A DNA stretch of 64,000 nucleotides from Tubulanus polymorphus. Taxonomy: Eukaryota > Nemertea > Palaeonemertea > Tubulaniformes > Tubulanidae. Below, in pieces: positions 52,077-62,804 of this stretch. The notes below the pieces were generated by a model. It had not been told where the DNA came from and did no database searches. It saw nothing but the letters and a program-made list of their open reading frames with translations. The stretch covers positions 11,556,450 through 11,620,449 of the forward strand of contig NC_134026.1 of the NCBI RefSeq assembly GCF_964204645.1, given 5' to 3'. Positions within the stretch are counted from its first letter, which is position 1, and every line of letters starts with the position of its first letter. The position numbers and the translations under genes are program-made.

Positions 52077-55000
52077 TTAACACGTTAGAATTCTTTTCAT
52101 TATCTCGTTCTCTTTGGTTTCTTCTCTTTTGAACTTTAGATATTCATCTAAATTACAACCATATGTAACTGTATGAATTCCATCATCTAAAATATATCTT
52201 TTATCATCAAATGGATTCAAACTAACCTTTTCAATTTCTTCAATAAACATTTCATGATCTTCAAATCTTAAACATCTCATCTTATGTTTTCTAACTTCTT
52301 CATTGAATATACAATTGATGTAATCTTTGAAATGAATATTCTTTTCTACTACACTTTTGGTTATTCCTTTTAACTTTTTAGCTTCATGTTCTTTAGTTTT
52401 ATATGAATACATTTTAGATCTAATACCGATGAACTCTATCATTTCTTCACCACCTAATTCATCTTTGAATTTACCAGGAACTTTTTTATTATCATTGCTA
52501 AACAATTCATGATTTTTAGGATAGTTACTGAAATCAAAATGATGTTTTAATGTTTTTAAATCATCTGTTATGTTATCAGTTTTTATCTTTAATATGTAAG
52601 AATCTGTATCAAAATATAGTATTTCTATATGTTTTTCTCCAAAAAGTGGTTGTAATACATTATAATAGAATTCATACATTAGTAATTTTGATAATTCTAA
52701 AACTGACGCACCAACATAGATTGGTTTATTAAATTTCATAGAAGTTCTTCTCATTTTAACTGCGGCTAAATTTTCATCAAATATTCTGTTACCTAAAAAC
52801 TTAGGATATGTTTGTAAATGCCTTATCCTTTTACCATTACTAACTAACTCAATATGATTTCTATTTCTAATATTTTCACAAGTCTTACCATAGAATGCAT
52901 TATTCATTAACTTGAAGAAATCTTTCTCAAAATCGGTTTTAGCTTTAGTTCTCTGTTTGGTGTTAAAATCTATATATTTTTCTAACCACTTAGATTGACT
53001 GAATGAAATATATCTATGTACTTTTTTTAGAACCATTCCTTGTTTTAGATAAAACTTTAACATTCTATAATGTACTACATAATTATATTTATCTTCTTGA
53101 GTTACCATTAACTTTTCTGTATGAATATGATTTTCAGGTTTAATTCTTTTTTGGTAATTTGATAATTCTTCATGAGTTACAGTTTTATGTTCGGGACAGT
53201 AAGCTAGATTTCTAAATTTAAATTTAATATGTTCAGGATATTCTAAATCTACAACAAAGAAGTAACCAGTATCTGAATCATCTGCAATATCTAGAATTCT
53301 TTTCTTCAAATCAAATTTATCATTATTCCATAAGGTTGTGGTTCCATCATTGCCCAACCATACAAATTATTTGCATCTATATATAATAACTTATATCCAG
53401 GGTTATCATTTACATTGAAATATCTATCACCTAATACACCTGAAACTCCTCCTCTTATAGATTTTTCAAATAATAATAATTGATCTATATTTGTTAACAA
53501 ATCCATTTTTATATCTGTAAATTTTAATCCACAATCCCATGTTAATCCTGGACTAGAATAACAATGACAAGGATCAATATTGAAATATTTTAGGTTTACA
53601 TCTCTAAACCTTTCGAATATATCGGTTAATAATAATACATCTGATTTTAAATATAAATCTACTAATTGCCCATGATTTTCTATTTTGAAATGATTCCAAA
53701 TATTCAATGTTCTATTATATACTTCATCTTTAACATATTCATTTTTTAATTCATCATAGAATTGTTCTTTTAATAATTCAGTTATATTGAAATCATTATG
53801 TGATTTATAAAATGAATATGGAATTGCTCCTTTATATTTTATTAATTGAAAATCATCATTATTTGGGTAGTGTTGTTTTAATATTTTCAATTCATCATCA
53901 ACTAATGATTTTGATAAGTTATCTAATGAACTATTTAAAAATCTATATGAATCTATAAATCTTAGGCAACCAAATTGGAATGATATATAATTCTCAGATG
54001 TTTTAGCTAACATTCTAAATTTATAAGTTGGTATTTTATCTTTTGATCTATTTGAATTTAATCTTTCTATTTCGTTATTAATTTCTTCTATTTTATGACA
54101 TAACTGTTTGATAAATAAATGTGCATCATATCCTGATAGATTATGAAATATAACTGGTACAAAGTTAATTTTCTTAGCTTGTAAGTTACAATTCTCATGC
54201 GCGGCGCCTCTAAACTTTCCATTCAAATGATCATGGTCTCTTACTTTTTTATCTTTATAATTAAATATCTTTTCACAATAATAACATTTATCTGCAAACG
54301 CAAATTCTTCTTTATCTTCTTCTGTCATTATAATTTCTATATTATTATTCAATAATTTACTAAATCTTATTTCATATTCAATTAATAAGTCACAAAAATG
54401 ATTGATAACATTTTCATTTCTATAATCATAATATTCACTTTCAATTAGTTCTGGATAATCAGATTTAATATATAACCCGAAAGCAGCAGCTGATTGATGA
54501 ATCTTTTTAATAGTATTTGTTTTTGGTGGTTCTTCAGAATAATCATTTTCATTAGAATTTAATTTCTTTCTTTTATAATATATTTCTTTTCTATCTTGAT
54601 CAGTTAATTCTTTATTTAATGATTCAAAATCTCCATATATTATAAATGGTACTTTATTTTTGTAATCATATTTTTTGAATTCTAATATTTTATCCTTTTC
54701 ATTTGGTAAGACTAATTTACAATAATCATGATTTTCACATAATTGTTTATGATTTAATAATGTACTTTCATTACTGAATCTATGTAAACATTTTCTTCAA
54801 AGATATATTTTATGGTGATCACTTTCTGATTTAAAAAATAAATCGATTTGTTTAATCCACATATAATGATTCTCATAATACAGTATATCTATAACATCGT
54901 TTGAATCATAATCTTTTGATAGATATAAAGGTTCTAATGTATAATGTTTTATATTGTTACCTTTTGTATTTGGTAATTTGATTAAATCAAATACATTTAT

Positions 55001-55177
55001 CTTTATATTATTATCTCTTTCTATTTTTGGGATGTTTTTAATTATAACAGGATACTTATCTATCTTATAATTATTTTCAAATTGTTTATAAAATTGTTTT
55101 AGTTTTATTGTGTCTTGATTTTTGGGATTTATCTATATTGATATATATGTTGGACAGTAGTACTTATTTGCTTCCAT
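52077..55177 (-). pseudogene. POLB: Protein-primed family B DNA polymerase, two stops and one frame break
   Basis: Replicates the element by protein priming. ATG 55177; TAG at 55133 and TGA at 54797 (in a Cys-rich part, ...L-stop-R-K-C-L-H-R-F) interrupt the first ~130 codons. Then follow PFIIYGDFESL (Exo I, D-x-E), a Cys/His module CYYCEKIFNYKDKKVRDHDH and FRGAAHENC (HNH-like zinc site), and FHNLSGYDAHLF (Exo II). LYIDANNLYGWAM (motif A) comes just before a one-base break near 53320, and FFKLMNNAFYGKTCEN (motif B) and YFDTDSYI (motif C) just after. 3101 nt, about 1033 codons, normal for the family. All polymerase motifs are intact; only the reading is broken. Confidence 0.93.
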
Positions 55178-55200
55178 TTTAATACTAAATTTTTTATTAA
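55178..55200 (-). promoter_or_regulatory. A-tract start-proximal motif, POLB
   Basis: Minus strand AAAAAATTTAGTATTAAA-ATG. Variant of the A-tract class; sits at the inner edge of the right TIR. Confidence 0.4.
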
Positions 55201-55759
55201 AATTGATTTTAGAAGTTCAATGATTTAAATATGAATTATTTCAATCACACTTTACTAACACTTTTAATGTTTAAAAATCTAACTCATACAAATATGAATA
55301 ATGAAATAATGTTGTAAATATATACTTTTATATTGAATAATCTGTCAATTTAAATGTTATTCATTTATATGATTATTTTAAGAGTAATAGGGGTAATGGG
55401 CTTTCAGGTTAAAGGTTGAATGGTCGAGTTCATTAAAACAAATATTAAAAGTAATTTAAAACTATAATATATTTTCATAACCGTGTGTATTTCAGTTGAA
55501 TAATAGAATAATTATTATTATTAAAATATATTTGATTATATGAATTTGTGTATTGTAAATAAATGGAGCGACCAATTGATTTAATACAATATGCATTTAA
55601 AATTTAAATTATTGATATCTTAGAATAAATATTTAGTTATAATATAAAATGCACACGGTTATGAAAATATATTATAGTTTTAAATTACTTTTAATGTTTT
55701 GTTTTTTAATGAGCTCGACCGTTCGACCTTTGGCCTGAAAGCCCATTACCCCTATTACT
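55195..55759. repeat. Polinton right TIR (~565 bp, with internal fold-back)
   Basis: Inverted counterpart of 38383-38985. An inner copy of the terminus (AGTAATAGGGGTAATGGGCT) starts at 55383, so 55383-55759 is a 377-bp fold-back unit. It lacks the ~33-bp GC-rich centre present in the left TIR. Confidence 0.93.
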
Positions 55760-55765
55760 GATAAC
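55760..55765. repeat. Polinton target-site duplication, right (GATAAC)
   Basis: Matches 38377-38382 exactly and is followed by GGGTTTTCTGCACAGTC, the continuation of the composite unit. Confidence 0.95.
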
Positions 55766-55769
55766 GGGT

Positions 55770-56110
55770 TTTCTGCACAGTCATAGAATCTTGTTCAACG
55801 GTGGATTTCGACAAAGCATTTGATGAGGCACAGCATCAGCCATTACTAAACAGGCTATTAGGAAACAGTATCAATGATAGGTCGCCCAAATGGCTCAGCA
55901 GTTATCTCTGAACGAAAACTTGTAGCCGAAATCAACGGAACGCCTCATCTTGGAATAAGTCGGTCAAACTAGTGGAGTCACGCAAGGTAGTATCCTAAGT
56001 TGTCTTCTGTTTAATGTCCTGACAAATGACATACACAGTAATCCAACATATACCAGACCAAGTAAATTTCCAAATCGACCTTAACACGCTGTTCGACCAA
56101 AAAACTTAAT
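55770..56110 (+). pseudogene. Captured reverse-transcriptase fragment in unit R2
   Basis: As in 62115-62460; VDFDKAFDEAQHQPLL and TNDIHSN can still be read across frame breaks. Confidence 0.6.
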
Positions 56111-56639
56111 GTTCCAACAAGAAAATCTTGTTCGAATGAAAATAATTCTGTTTGATCGAACAATACGCTTTTTGCTTGAACCAAAAATTTTCTTCATTCT
56201 CACAAAAAATGTGTTCGAATAAAAAGCTATGTTATTGTTGAAATGAAAAATTTGGTTGAGCGAAAACAATTTTTTCGAACGAATGTTTGAATGAAAACAA
56301 TTCTGTTCGATTGAACGAAATACTTAATACTTTCGGTTCGGCGAAAAAGCTTTTTTCAATATACTTGTTCGAAAGAAAAACTTAATGTTCTGACAAGAAA
56401 ATTCTGTTCAAATTAAAACGATTCTGTTCGATTGAACGATTGTTCGAACGAAAAACCTTTCGTTTGGACAAAAAAAAGTTTGTTCAACTTTGTTCTAACG
56501 ATTTTTTCAAATTGGTTCAATCTAAAAGAATATTATTGGTTCGAACGAAATAAATTTTGTTCCGACGAAAGAATTTTCAAGCGAAAGGTCTTTTGAACGA
56601 AAGAAAAGATATTTATGGTGCTCCGCAGTAACTTAAAGC

Positions 56640-57250
56640 CGGATGTAGGTTGGTCTTATGACACGATGCGATCCTCGCGTTGCATCGCAAGTTTCGGTGC
56701 AAGTCGGTTGCGATACGATTGTGTGCGACTAGTTTCTGCCAGTCGCAAGAGCTCGTCGGTTGGTTGTGACAGTCGTGTCGCGTCACAGAAATCAGAACAC
56801 GTGCGAATCCTTGTGACTGGCGTTGCCGAAAGTCGCAACCCGTCGCAAGGGAGCGTAGGTCGATGAGTTGTGGCGACACAATCGTCGCTGGCAGTCGCAG
56901 TGGTTGGGTTTGCTGGCGGTCGCAGTGATTGGCGTCGCAGTGAGTCACAAGCCGTTGCAAGGCCGACCTACGCCCTACTTATCGTGTCGCATCGCAAGTT
57001 TCGGTTCAAGTCGGTTGTGATACGATTGTGTGCGACTAGTTTCTGCCAGTCGCGAGAGCGCGTCGGTTGGTTGTGACAGTCGTGTCGCGTCGCAGAAAGT
57101 AGAACACATGCGACTCTTGTGACTGGCGTTGCTGAAAGTCGCAACCCGTCGCAAGGGAGCGTAGGTCGATGAGTCGTTGCGACACAATCGTCGCTGGCGG
57201 TCGCTGTGATTGGCGTCGCAGTGAGTCACAAGCCGTGGCAAGGTCGACCT
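56640..57250 (+). repeat. 307-bp tandem duplication rich in GTCGC words
   Basis: GCATCGCAAGTTTCGG occurs at 56682 and 56989, and the following ~270 bp match closely. The units hold many GTCGC/GCGAC words, like the 31-bp minisatellite, which occupies the same place in other units. The ORFs on both strands here are by-products. Confidence 0.85.
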
Positions 57251-58626
57251 ACGCCCTGCTTAAGTCATTAGGAATTAATGAAATACCAGTTTCATTTATG
57301 ATGAAAAAACTCAAATGAAAAGTCAGCTCAGCTGTCTGCTCAGACGAAATTTTCAAAAAACCTTCATTTTTGGCAATAAAATTGATAATTGTGATTGATA
57401 GTTGCAAATCACAACCAGTTAATCACTAATTAACATGCATTTTAATAAATCTGATTCCTCCTTTACAGTGAACTTAGCTTTAACCTAGTAGAGGCTACTA
57501 GCCTATGTAGGCCTATGTATATGCATAGGCCTAACATCCGGACAGATTGGTCGTAGGCCTTTTGAATAACAACCCACCTAAATATCGTAAATTTTGTTTT
57601 GAAGTTCAATCCAATAAGTCCGTTAATAAACGCAACAATTATACTGTGTTTGTTTGAAACAGTAAAGCTCAGTACCGGTAGGCCTAAAGCCACGTAAAAC
57701 TCGATAAACACTCAAGCGACACAGCGAACGATCTCCTTTCCCCCACAGCGAACGATTACTTCGAATGTGACGAGTCCAGCATACGGAAAGGAGTGTGTTA
57801 TATACTTGTATTTAGTAAATACCTTGTGCATTTGACAATGATCGGTATGTACTGTAGGAAATATCGAGTATTGATGGTATTGATATAGAGGTTGAAGCCC
57901 GCGGCCGAATAAAGTAATATATTATTTTATTTTGATACCTCATCGACATAACAGCTTTTCTCCACTATATCTCTTCGGCGTGTTTCGTTTAGGCCTACGA
58001 CTCCCCGGTATACTTATGATTATCTTAGTAAATACACGGTTAATTTGGTAAAGAAAAATAGGTATTAAACTAACTGCTTGAAGCCCGCAACCAAATCACT
58101 GGTAGTAATAAATTAATTTGTACTCGATTTGATTCTCATGACGAGGAGAAACTCGCAGCTGATCCCCGAAACGACGATATAGTGACACACGTCGATTCGT
58201 CGATGTTTACGGCTCGGCAGTGCTTTTAAAATCTAAAGTAGTAAATATCCTGTATATCGGTAATATGATTTGATGAGGAAAATGGGCTATTGTTAAAATT
58301 AGTTTTTAAAAACCGCGACAGACTGTGCAATCTCTGGGTAATAAATTTGTTAATTTATGCTTTCATTGATAATCGACGTGACAAGAAACGTGCGGTAGAT
58401 TTCGTAAAGACGACTTAGAAAAACATGTCGGCTCTTTGAATGGGGCTCAATTTTCGATGTTTACGGCCCGACAGTGCTTTTGTAACGTTGATTCTTCAAA
58501 ATTCGCACGGAGTATTTGTAGATCGAAGTGAGCTGAATGATATCAGACGGATTGTATCGGCAACAGCGGTAATGTAAAAAAGCCTATGTACTTTTGACAA
58601 AAAAGTGTGGAAAAAAAAATAAATGT

Positions 58627-60208
58627 AGCTGCAAAGCAGCGATAACGGGTTTCTGCCTTGCTGGATGATGAGTTTTCAACATTAACGCCCCCTAGTGGTT
58701 AGAATAGGAACTAATTATGTCAGGGATTCGTTGTATCTTATATCCAGGTACATGTATATCAATTTTCATAGAGACCCCTTTATCCGCTTAGTAGCTATCA
58801 ATGAAAATGCATTTCCAGCAAAATGTAGGTGGCGCTCCCGGAGAACCATATAAGTTACCTACTTAAACCATACATAAATACAAGTATCTTGAAAAGGGCT
58901 ACTAACCACTCATTGCAACCTCGATTCTATCGCCAACGGTTAAGGACCTAGGAGCAAAAATCGTTGTTTTCGCATTCCCCTAGTGGCAATTGTATGAACT
59001 AATCATACAGGATGGCATATTACACACATGTCTTTGTACTTATACCAAGTTTTGTGATTTTCATAATAAACAGACGGCATAAAATGCGAAAAATGGATGC
59101 TGAAATCGATTTTTCAAAATTTACGCCCCCTAGTGGTTAAAATGGGAACTAATCATATGTGGGGTTCGTTTTGTTTAGTAACCAGTTACATGTGTATCAA
59201 TTTTTATAGAAATCCATTGATACCCTTAGTCGATATAGATGAAAATGCGTATTCCAGCATATTATAGGTGGCGCTACTGGAGAACCATATGAGTTACATA
59301 GTTATACCATACATGAATAAAAGCGTCTTCGCAAGGGCTACTGATCACTCGTTGCAACCACGATTCTATCTCCAACGGTTAAGGAGCTAGGAGCAAAAAT
59401 CTCATTAAAAAATTTGGGGGTCCATTTTTGAGCCCGTAGAGCCCAAACGGTAAATCGCAGATAGGGCGTGCCATTGACTTTTTTAACCTCCGGGCTGTTA
59501 TGAACAACTTTCGTGCTCGCCCGAAGCTGAAAAGTCAAAGACAAAAAATTTTCTCACACAGTAACTTTTTGATGTCAGAATTTTCAAATGTAAAACACCC
59601 TGGTTGGTGAACGGGGTCCCCGATCTAAGATCCCCTCGACTTACCTCAAGGTACCTGTGTTCCGTACATCTCACGAAAGTTTCAAGTAAATCCGTCAAGG
59701 AATATTGTAATGCTAATAGAATATAGCCATCCAGGCTCTCGCGTATAGATACCGTAGCTGCATTCATTAGCTCTATCCAGGGAAGTTACTGCAAGGGCTA
59801 TTGCTTGTATATGCGGCACAAAAATTCCTCAGTTGCGTTTACTCGAGACTGACCTCATTCAGTGCGCCACATATATATAAAGATACTTAAAAACTACAGA
59901 TCTAGTACACCAGCTCTATCACTGCTTATATGGACACTGACACAAACAGACGCACTGACGCGCTGTGGGAATGACACCTAGGCAATACACATACGTAGAT
60001 GGATACTGTTTGAATCGGGCTTAAATTTCGATGTTTAGAGGCTCACAGTGAGTAAACAGTGCAATTCTGATTAATATCACGTACAGTATTTGTCAACGCG
60101 GCGTTGTACTTGTGATACAGAATGGTTTCACCGACAGTGAAAGTAAGTTGCAGTTGTTTATATCATTTCAGTAAGATCCAGTGTGAAAAAGAATATAATA
60201 ATAAATAT
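58627..60208 (+). mobile_element. Composite tandem unit R3
   Basis: Starts AGCTGCAAAGCAGCGATAAC-GGGTTTCTGCC and ends gtgtgaaaaagaatataata. The interior differs from R1/R2 (no RT fragment) and includes two diverged copies of a ~420-bp block, each with 'cgccccctagtggtta' and 'aggtggcgct' (58686 and 59122). The minus ORFs at 59338-59767 recur in R4 but look like repeat by-products. Confidence 0.7.
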
Positions 60209-61973
60209 AGCTGCAAAGCAGCGATAACGGGTTTCTGCCTTGCTGGACGAGGAGCGCAACCTAGGGGTCAGCTGATAACATGGCTATGTTGATTCACATG
60301 GGATACTACGCGAGAAGTTCTAATGTACCAAGGTTAGGGGAAATGACAACGAGAATAACGAAGATACGGTACTTTGACCATGCCCAAGTGGTCGGTAATT
60401 TGCCGGTTAGCATACTACTGAATTACAATCGAAAAAACTGATGCTAGAATGAGTTTTCAACATTAATGCCCCCTAGTGGTTAGAATAAGAACTAATTATG
60501 TTAGGGATTCGTTGTATCTTATATCCAGGTACATGTATATCAATTTTCATAGAGATCCTTTTATCCTCTTAGTAGCTATCAATGAAAATGCATTTCCAGC
60601 AAAATGTAGGTGGCGCTCCTGGAGAACCATATAATTTACCTACTTAAAACATACATAAATACAAGTATCTTGAAAAGCGCTACTAACCACACATTGCAAC
60701 CTCGATTCTATCGCCAACGTTTAAGGACCTAGGAGCAAAAATCGTTGTTTTCACAGTCCCCTAGTGGCAGTTGTATGAACTAATCATGCAGGATGGCATA
60801 TTACACACATGTCTTTGTACTTATACCAAGTTTTGTGATTTTAATAATAAACAGACCGCATTAAATGCGAAAAAATGGATGCTGAAATCGATTTTTCAAA
60901 ATTTACTCCCCCTAGTGGTTAAAATGGGAACTAATCATATGAGGGGTTCGCTTCGTTTTGTAACCAGGTACATGTGTATCAATTTTTATAGACATCCATT
61001 GATACCCTTAGATATAGATGAAAATGCGTATTCCAGCGTCTTATAGGTGGCGCTACTGGAGAACCATATGAGTAACATAGTTATACCATACATCAATAAA
61101 AGCGTCTTCGCAAGGGGTACTGATCACTCGTCGCAACCACGATTCTATCTCCAACGGTTAAGGAGCTAGGAGCAAAAATCTCATTAAAAATTTTGGGGGC
61201 CCATTTTCTAGCCCGTAGAGCCCAAACGATTAATCGCAGATAGGGCGTGCCATTCACTTTTTTAACCTCCGGCCTGTTATGAACAACTTTCGTGCTCACC
61301 CGAAGCTGAAAAGTCAAAGACAAAAATATTTCTCACACAGTAACTTTTTGATGTCAGAATTTTCAAATGTAAAACACCCCCTGGTGGGTGAACGGGGTCC
61401 CCGATCTAAGATCCCCTCGATTTACCTGAAGGTACCTGTGTTCCGTACATCTCACGAAAGTTTCAAGTAAATCCGTCAAGGAATATTGTAATGCTAACAG
61501 AATATAGCCATCCAGGCTCTCGCGTATAGATACCGTAGCTGCATTCATTAGCTCTATCCAGGGAAGTTACTGCAAGGGCTATTGCTTGTATATGCGGCAC
61601 AAAAATTCCTCAGTTGCGTTCACTCGAGACTGACCTCATTCAGTGCGCCACATATATATAAAGATACTAAAAAACTACAGATCTAGTACACCAGCTCTAT
61701 CACTGCTTATATGGACACTGACACAAACAGACGCACTGACGCGCTGTGGGAATGACACGTAGGCAATGCACATACGTAGATGGATAGTGTTTGAATCGGG
61801 CTTAAATTTCGATGTTTAGAGGCTCACAGTGAGTAAACAGTGCAATTCTGATTAATATCATATACAGTATTTGTCAATGCAGCGTAGTACTTGTGATACC
61901 GAATGGTTTCACCGACAGTGAAAGTAAGTTGCAGTTGTTTATATCCTTTCAGTAAGATCCAGTGTGAAAAAGA

Positions 61974-61974
<1 letters not shown>

Positions 61975-62043
<69 letters not shown>
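61975..62043 (+). repeat. (AAT)n microsatellite, ~23 units
   Basis: Uninterrupted AAT run at the 3' end of unit R4, matching the shorter runs at the ends of R1, R3 and L2. It gives the poly-N ORF on one strand and poly-Y on the other. Confidence 0.97.
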
Positions 62044-62058
62044 CAGCAGGAATACAAT

Positions 62059-62087
62059 AGGGTTTCTGCGAAGGCAGCAGAAACCCT
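62059..62087 (+). repeat. Terminal hairpin of unit R4
   Basis: AGGGTTTCTGC-gaaggca-GCAGAAACCCT, 11-bp perfect stem, seven bases before the 5' hairpin of unit R5. Its arm repeats the GGGTTTTCTGC word of the 5' end. Confidence 0.85.
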
Positions 62088-62114
62088 AAATATAGCTGCA
62101 AAGCAGCGATAACG

Positions 62115-62460
62115 GGTTTTCTGCACAGTCTTAGAATCCTGTTCAACGGTGGATTTCAACAAAGCATTTGATAAGGCTCAACATCAGCCATTACTAAAGA
62201 GGCTATTAGGAAACAGAATCAATGATAGGTCGTTAAAATGGCTCAGCAGTTATCTCTGAACGGAAACTTGTAACCGAAATCAACGGAACGCCTCATCTTG
62301 GAATGAGACGGTCTAACTAGTGGAGTCACGCAAGGTAGTATCCTAAGTCGTCTTCTGTTTAATGTCCTGACAAATGACATACACAGTAATCCAAAATATA
62401 CCAGACCGAGTAAATTTCCAAAACGACCTTAACACACTGTTCGACCAAAAAACTTAATGT
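62115..62460 (+). pseudogene. Captured reverse-transcriptase fragment in unit R5
   Basis: Best preserved copy: VDFNKAFDKAQHQPLL, then LKWLSSYLS, GVTQGSILSRLLFNVLTN across two frames. The motifs correspond to LINE RT blocks around the catalytic Asp and the GxPQGS loop; the YADD block is absent. Confidence 0.65.
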
Positions 62461-62464
62461 TCCG

Positions 62465-62800
62465 ACAAAACCACGGGGACAAAACCAAAATTATGAATTG
62501 TCGCGGGTGACAAAACCAAAATATTGAAATGTCATGGGCGACAAAACAAAAATAATGAATTGTCGCGGGCGATAAAACCAAAATAATGATTTGTCGCGGG
62601 CGATAAAACCACAATAATGAATTGTCGCGGGCGTTAAAACCAAAATATTGAATTGTCGCGGCGATAAAACCAAAATAATTAATTGTCGCGGCGATAAAAC
62701 CAAAATAATTAATTGTCGTGGACGACAAAAACAAAATATTGAATTGTTGCCTGTGACAAAACCAGAATAATGAATTGTCGCGGGAGACAAAACCAAATTA
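62465..62800 (-). repeat. 31-bp minisatellite in unit R5
   Basis: About 11 copies in the opposite notation to 2021-3530 (caaaataatgaattgtcgcg). Same GCGAC/GTCGC inverted core. Confidence 0.95.
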
Positions 62801-62804
62801 GGGG

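Larger units (their letters stand above)
38383..55759. mobile_element. Polinton/Maverick DNA transposon, 17,377 bp
   Basis: Self-synthesising element with terminal inverted repeats (5'-AG...CT-3' ends), a 6-bp TSD and the diagnostic gene set: protein-primed family B DNA polymerase, retroviral-type integrase with chromodomain, packaging ATPase, and capsid-like and small structural proteins. About 75% A+T, unlike most of its flanks. Five genes or gene pieces run plus from the left; all others run minus from the right, converging near 44022-44425. No adenovirus-type cysteine protease was recognised. Most genes carry stops or single-base breaks, so this copy should not be autonomous as read. Confidence 0.97.
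38363..58626 (+). mobile_element. Composite tandem unit R2, split by the Polinton
   Basis: The unit's 5' hairpin (38363-38382) is interrupted after GATAAC by the Polinton and resumes at 55760 with GATAACGGGTTTTCTGC. Outside the Polinton it is about 2.9 kb: RT fragment (55770-56110), TTCGA-rich stretch (56090-56600), a 307-bp tandem duplication (56640-57250), and the conserved 3' body (57690-58610). Confidence 0.75.
60209..62093 (+). mobile_element. Composite tandem unit R4
   Basis: Close copy of R3 (most of the body from 60455 on is ~95% alike by eye) with ~200 bp of extra 5' sequence, a long (AAT)n tail and a terminal hairpin. Joined head-to-tail to R3 and R5. Confidence 0.75.

Noticed and set aside
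43695-55135. In-frame stops in Polinton genes as codon reassignment
   Set aside because: TAA, TAG and TGA all occur within genes and all are also used as normal ends; single-base breaks accompany them. Decay or sequence error is simpler.
56613-57241. ORFs on both strands with Thr/Arg/Ser-rich sequence
   Set aside because: They lie in the 307-bp GTCGC-rich duplication, open on both strands because of base composition; no family motif.
58627-58680. Hammerhead ribozyme at the start of units R3 and R4 (ctggatgatgag)
   Set aside because: The CTGATGA core is interrupted and no GAAAC with a stem II follows at the right distance.
59338-61548. Repeated minus ORFs (68-89 aa) in units R3 and R4 as a conserved gene
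   Set aside because: The similarity reflects the whole duplicated unit, including non-coding parts; frames are short, stops differ between copies and no motif is seen.
61903-62146. Poly-Asn and poly-Tyr ORFs
   Set aside because: Translation of the (AAT)n microsatellite on either strand.
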